DNA of 9,142 nucleotides from an uncultured Clostridiaceae bacterium. Its GTDB lineage: Bacteria; Bacillota; Clostridia; Lachnospirales; Lachnospiraceae. The translations under genes and the position numbers were made by a program. Shown piece after piece: positions 7,745 through 9,142 of this stretch; position 1 is the stretch's first letter; each line of letters starts with the position of its first letter. The notes under the pieces are model-generated. The model was not told the origin of the DNA. It saw only the letters and a program-made list of their open reading frames with translations, and ran no database searches. The stretch lies in assembly GCA_947175375.1 (NCBI GenBank), contig CAMWMT010000069.1:1-9142 (forward strand), in the 5' to 3' direction.

Positions 7745-8344
7745 TCAGCGCACAAACTTTTCAATCTGTATCTGATCCGCATGGAGCGTTGTTCCGTCAT
7801 CTCCATAACTGCCCCATACAAGTACCATGCTATCTTTTGAGAGATCTTCTGCAGAAGCATCAGCGTCTTCGTATCTTTCCCCGTTGCCATAGATCGTCCG
7901 AATGTATATATCTGTATCCTCGTCATAAATGACTGTAACATGATCAAAATCGGAATCATCTCCATCAGGTCCCGGAGACGCTATCATCAGCACGCCTTCA
8001 TCCAGTTCTTCCGTTATGGCAGCCACTACCGTGAACTGCCCGTCTCCCAGCTCTTTGATATCCCCGACCAGATCTTCGTCCCCTTCTTTTCTTGAAACCG
8101 ACCTGCTGCTATCCATCCCTGCATCAGAATCTGATGGTCCACTTGAAGGTTCTGCCTGCTCTGTACCTTCCGTATCCTCCGGTGAAACGGGTGCAGGGCT
8201 CTCATCAGGGACTTCCGAAGTTCCCTGCTCTGTTACCTGTCCGGAATCTGCTGCTTTTGAAGAATCCCCGCAGCCGCTGGTTCCTAAAATCATCATACCT
8301 GATATTCCAAGCAAAATCATCTGTTTCCATAATCGTTTTCTCAT
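7745..8344 (-). CDS. Small acidic lipoprotein D, function unknown
   Basis: This 199-aa predicted lipoprotein is the first gene of the leftward operon. The basic start MRKRLWKQ is followed by a hydrophobic stretch and lipobox TSGC (residues 22-25). Residues 26-90 are a low-complexity Ser/Pro/Glu/Asp/Gly linker that would hold the rest away from the membrane. Residues 93-199 form a compact beta-rich domain: GDIKELGDGQFTVVAA, a conserved-looking TVIYDEDTDIYIR strand pair, then a KDSMVLVWG and ADQIQIEKF ending. That pattern (strand, T-x-I strand, 'D-x-V-x-V-x-G', then 'A-x-x-I-x-I') resembles small OB-like lipoprotein domains such as the DUF5666/DUF3221 class, but I cannot assign it firmly. The ATG at 8344 has an ideal ribosome site (GAGGAGGT, six bases away). 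It shares no visible homology with the three large lipoproteins. It could be an accessory surface protein or an envelope-stress product. Confidence 0.85.
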   Translation of the reverse strand: MRKRLWKQMILLGISGMMILGTSGCGDSSKAADSGQVTEQGTSEVPDESPAPVSPEDTEGTEQAEPSSGPSDSDAGMDSSRSVSRKEGDEDLVGDIKELGDGQFTVVAAITEELDEGVLMIASPGPDGDDSDFDHVTVIYDEDTDIYIRTIYGNGERYEDADASAEDLSKDSMVLVWGSYGDDGTTLHADQIQIEKFVR

Positions 8345-8350
8345 TCTGTT

Positions 8351-8358
8351 ACCTCCTC
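8351..8358 (-). promoter_or_regulatory. Strong ribosome binding site of lipoprotein D
   Basis: GAGGAGGT on the minus strand lies six bases before the ATG that ends at 8344. It is near-perfectly complementary to the 16S rRNA tail and fixes the start of lipoprotein D. Confidence 0.85.
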
Positions 8359-8379
8359 ATCTTGTCACGATATAAGAGC

Positions 8380-8413
8380 ATCATAACAGACATTTCTCTA
8401 AATTCTCTCTAAA
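8380..8413 (-). promoter_or_regulatory. Operon promoter with extended -10 and 11-bp direct-repeat activator site
   Basis: On the minus strand the order is TTTAGAG (8407-8413), four bases, TTTAGAG (8396-8402), ten bases, then TATGAT (8380-8385) preceded by TG one base upstream (TGTTATGAT, an extended -10). No -35 hexamer is recognisable at the 17-bp position; the repeats occupy that place. The expected transcript start is near 8373, about 30 bases before the ATG of lipoprotein D. Direct repeats with an 11-bp period overlapping -35 are the standard layout for OmpR/PhoB-family response regulators acting as activators. The responsible regulator is not in the window. The same layout recurs at 9046-9079. 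Confidence 0.65.
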
Positions 8414-8434
8414 TCCGGTTTTCCGAATCTTCCA

Positions 8435-8463
8435 TTGAGGCTTTACCGGTTTTATGGTAAACT
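8435..8463 (+). promoter_or_regulatory. Promoter of the Uma2-family gene
   Basis: TTGAGG (8435-8440) and TAAACT (8458-8463) are separated by exactly 17 bases, giving an acceptable housekeeping promoter (four of six matches in each box). The transcript would start near 8470, some 25 bases before the chosen ATG at 8495. It diverges from the lipoprotein operon promoter. Confidence 0.5.
8442..8461. repeat. Inverted repeat overlapping the Uma2 promoter (possible operator)
   Basis: TTTACC (8442-8447) and GGTAAA (8456-8461) form a perfect six-base inverted repeat with an eight-base centre, lying across the spacer and the first bases of the -10. The position suits a dimeric repressor. With arms this short in AT-rich DNA, chance is quite possible. 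Confidence 0.3.
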
Positions 8464-8480
8464 GGGGATAATGAATGAAG

Positions 8481-8487
8481 AAAGGAG
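8481..8487 (+). promoter_or_regulatory. Ribosome binding site deciding the Uma2 start
   Basis: AAAGGAG lies seven bases before the ATG at 8495. Upstream in-frame alternatives (TTG at 8435, ATG at 8471) have no comparable site, and the TTG would lie in the promoter itself. Confidence 0.8.
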
Positions 8488-8494
8488 AATTCTC

Positions 8495-9040
8495 ATGCCA
8501 TTACCACAAGAACCTTCTTATACATCTGATGATTACTGGAATCTTCCGGATGGGCAGAGAGCAGAACTGATCGACGGAAAGCTTTATTTTATGGCTCCGC
8601 CCAATTTTCTGCATCAGAAGCTTGTTATGGAGCTTGCCGGAACGATCAGAGAATATATTAAGTCTCATAAAGGAACCTGTGAAGTTCTCCCAGCTCCCTT
8701 TGCCGTCAATCTGGACGCAAAGGATAACAACTGGCTCGAACCGGATATCTCTGTCATCTGCGATAAAAGCAGGCTGGATGACCATGGATGCAACGGAGCC
8801 CCTGACTGGATACTGGAGATTGTATCTCCTTCCAGCCGAAAGCATGATTATTCTACCAAAAATGCACTTTATACCGAAGCCGGTGTCCGGGAATACTGGA
8901 TTGTAGACCCGGCAAAAGAACGGATCACCGTCTATTATTATGAAGAAGATGTGGCACCTGAGCTTTATACGTTCGACATGCCTGTCCCCTGCAGAATCTT
9001 TCCGGAGCTGAAGATCACAGTCCGGAATCTGCTTGCATAA
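8495..9040 (+). CDS. Uma2/DUF820-family PD-(D/E)xK endonuclease-like protein
   Basis: This 181-aa cytoplasmic protein is recognisable as a complete Uma2 (DUF820) family member. It shows the family pattern in order: AELIDGKLYFMAPP with E24, a histidine at 40, LEPDISVI with P83-D84, PDWILEIVSPSS with E108, HDYSTK with D118 and K122, then Y126 and GVREYWIVDP (130-139). D84, E108 and the downstream lysine are the expected metal-binding and catalytic residues of the PD-(D/E)xK nuclease fold, all present, so it looks intact. Family length is typically 180-200 aa. Although named restriction endonucleases in databases, these proteins usually stand alone without a methyltransferase, as here, and their biological role is poorly known. 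The start is set by the AAAGGAG site. It is divergent from the transporter operon and probably functionally unrelated. No terminator is evident after its stop. Confidence 0.92.
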   Translation: MPLPQEPSYTSDDYWNLPDGQRAELIDGKLYFMAPPNFLHQKLVMELAGTIREYIKSHKGTCEVLPAPFAVNLDAKDNNWLEPDISVICDKSRLDDHGCNGAPDWILEIVSPSSRKHDYSTKNALYTEAGVREYWIVDPAKERITVYYYEEDVAPELYTFDMPVPCRIFPELKITVRNLLA

Positions 9041-9045
9041 GGACT

Positions 9046-9079
9046 TTTAGAGATATTTTAAAGATTTCCATGATAAAAT
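9046..9079 (+). promoter_or_regulatory. Rightward promoter with the same 11-bp direct-repeat activator site
   Basis: TTTAGAG (9046-9052), four bases, TTTAAAG (9057-9063), ten bases, then TAAAAT (9074-9079) with TG one base upstream (TGATAAAAT, an extended -10). This reproduces base for base the spacing of the operon promoter at 8380-8413. It begins six bases after the Uma2 stop and points off the right edge, where a gene could start at or just past the end of the window. The target gene is not visible. Confidence 0.6.
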
Positions 9080-9142
9080 CAAAGTAGAATAGATTTTTGA
9101 AAAGATATAAAATCGAAAATATATAAGAAAACAGTGATGAGC
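9080..9142 (+). other. AT-rich leader of an unseen rightward gene
   Basis: About 60 bases of very AT-rich DNA lie downstream of the right-hand promoter. A GTG at 9134 and an ATG at 9137 are possible starts, but no good ribosome site precedes them, so no gene is called. A short GATTTT/AAAATC inverted repeat (9092-9097 and 9109-9114) is probably compositional. Confidence 0.4.

Noticed and set aside
8435..8494. Longer Uma2 protein starting at TTG 8435 or ATG 8471
   Set aside because: The TTG overlaps the -35 box, neither has a good ribosome site, and the family N-terminus begins naturally after the ATG at 8495 with its AAAGGAG.
9092..9114. GATTTT/AAAATC inverted repeat as terminator of the Uma2 gene
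   Set aside because: The stem is six A/T-rich pairs with a long loop in very AT-rich DNA and no T-run of the right kind; best explained by composition.
1..9142. CRISPR arrays, tRNA/rRNA genes, transposases or phage genes
   Set aside because: No regularly spaced repeats, recognisable RNA gene signatures, or recombinase or phage proteins were seen on either strand.

Overview
The window looks like chromosome from a gut-type Clostridia/Lachnospiraceae bacterium. Supporting signs are Gram-positive-style lipoprotein signal peptides, strong AGGAGG-type ribosome binding sites, roughly balanced GC in coding regions with AT-rich intergenic DNA, and a CUT1-type sugar ABC transporter locus with no local ATPase. 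The taxon is inferred from gene content only.

Layout. Almost the whole window (about 8344 down to 1) is one leftward operon on the minus strand. In transcription order it holds: a small acidic lipoprotein (7745-8344); three tandem paralogous lipoproteins of 787, 783 and 774 aa (5351-7714, 2945-5296, 476-2800); and the start of a MalF/UgpA-type sugar ABC permease that runs off the left edge (1 to about 534). Gaps between genes are 30, 54 and 144 nt, and the permease probably starts inside the last paralog. No convincing intrinsic terminator interrupts the series. On the right, a divergent rightward gene (8495-9040) encodes a Uma2/DUF820-family PD-(D/E)xK protein. An AT-rich tail follows, with a rightward promoter for a gene beyond the window.

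Central observation. Each of the three large lipoproteins appears to fuse an N-terminal beta-propeller-like region, carrying one textbook Asp-box (SxDxGx[T/S]W), to a complete C-terminal family-1 type extracellular solute-binding domain. The three share an N-terminal MGRY motif, a [L/M]YRHV[I/L]GG motif, an IYSLTE junction and an invariant tail (IYL[A/S]E-stop). The second and third genes of the operon (B) and (C) are close to each other. The third copy, next to the permease (A), has diverged in both halves. The simplest model is one importer served by several surface binding proteins of different specificity. The substrate cannot be read from the sequence.

Regulation. The operon promoter (8380-8413, minus strand) and the promoter at the right edge (9046-9079, plus strand) have the same architecture: TTTAGAG-N4-TTTA[G/A]AG-N10 followed by an extended -10. 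The 11-bp direct-repeat period, placed where the -35 should be, is typical of sites for OmpR/PhoB-family response regulators. This suggests that the operon and an unseen neighbouring gene are co-activated by one two-component regulator.
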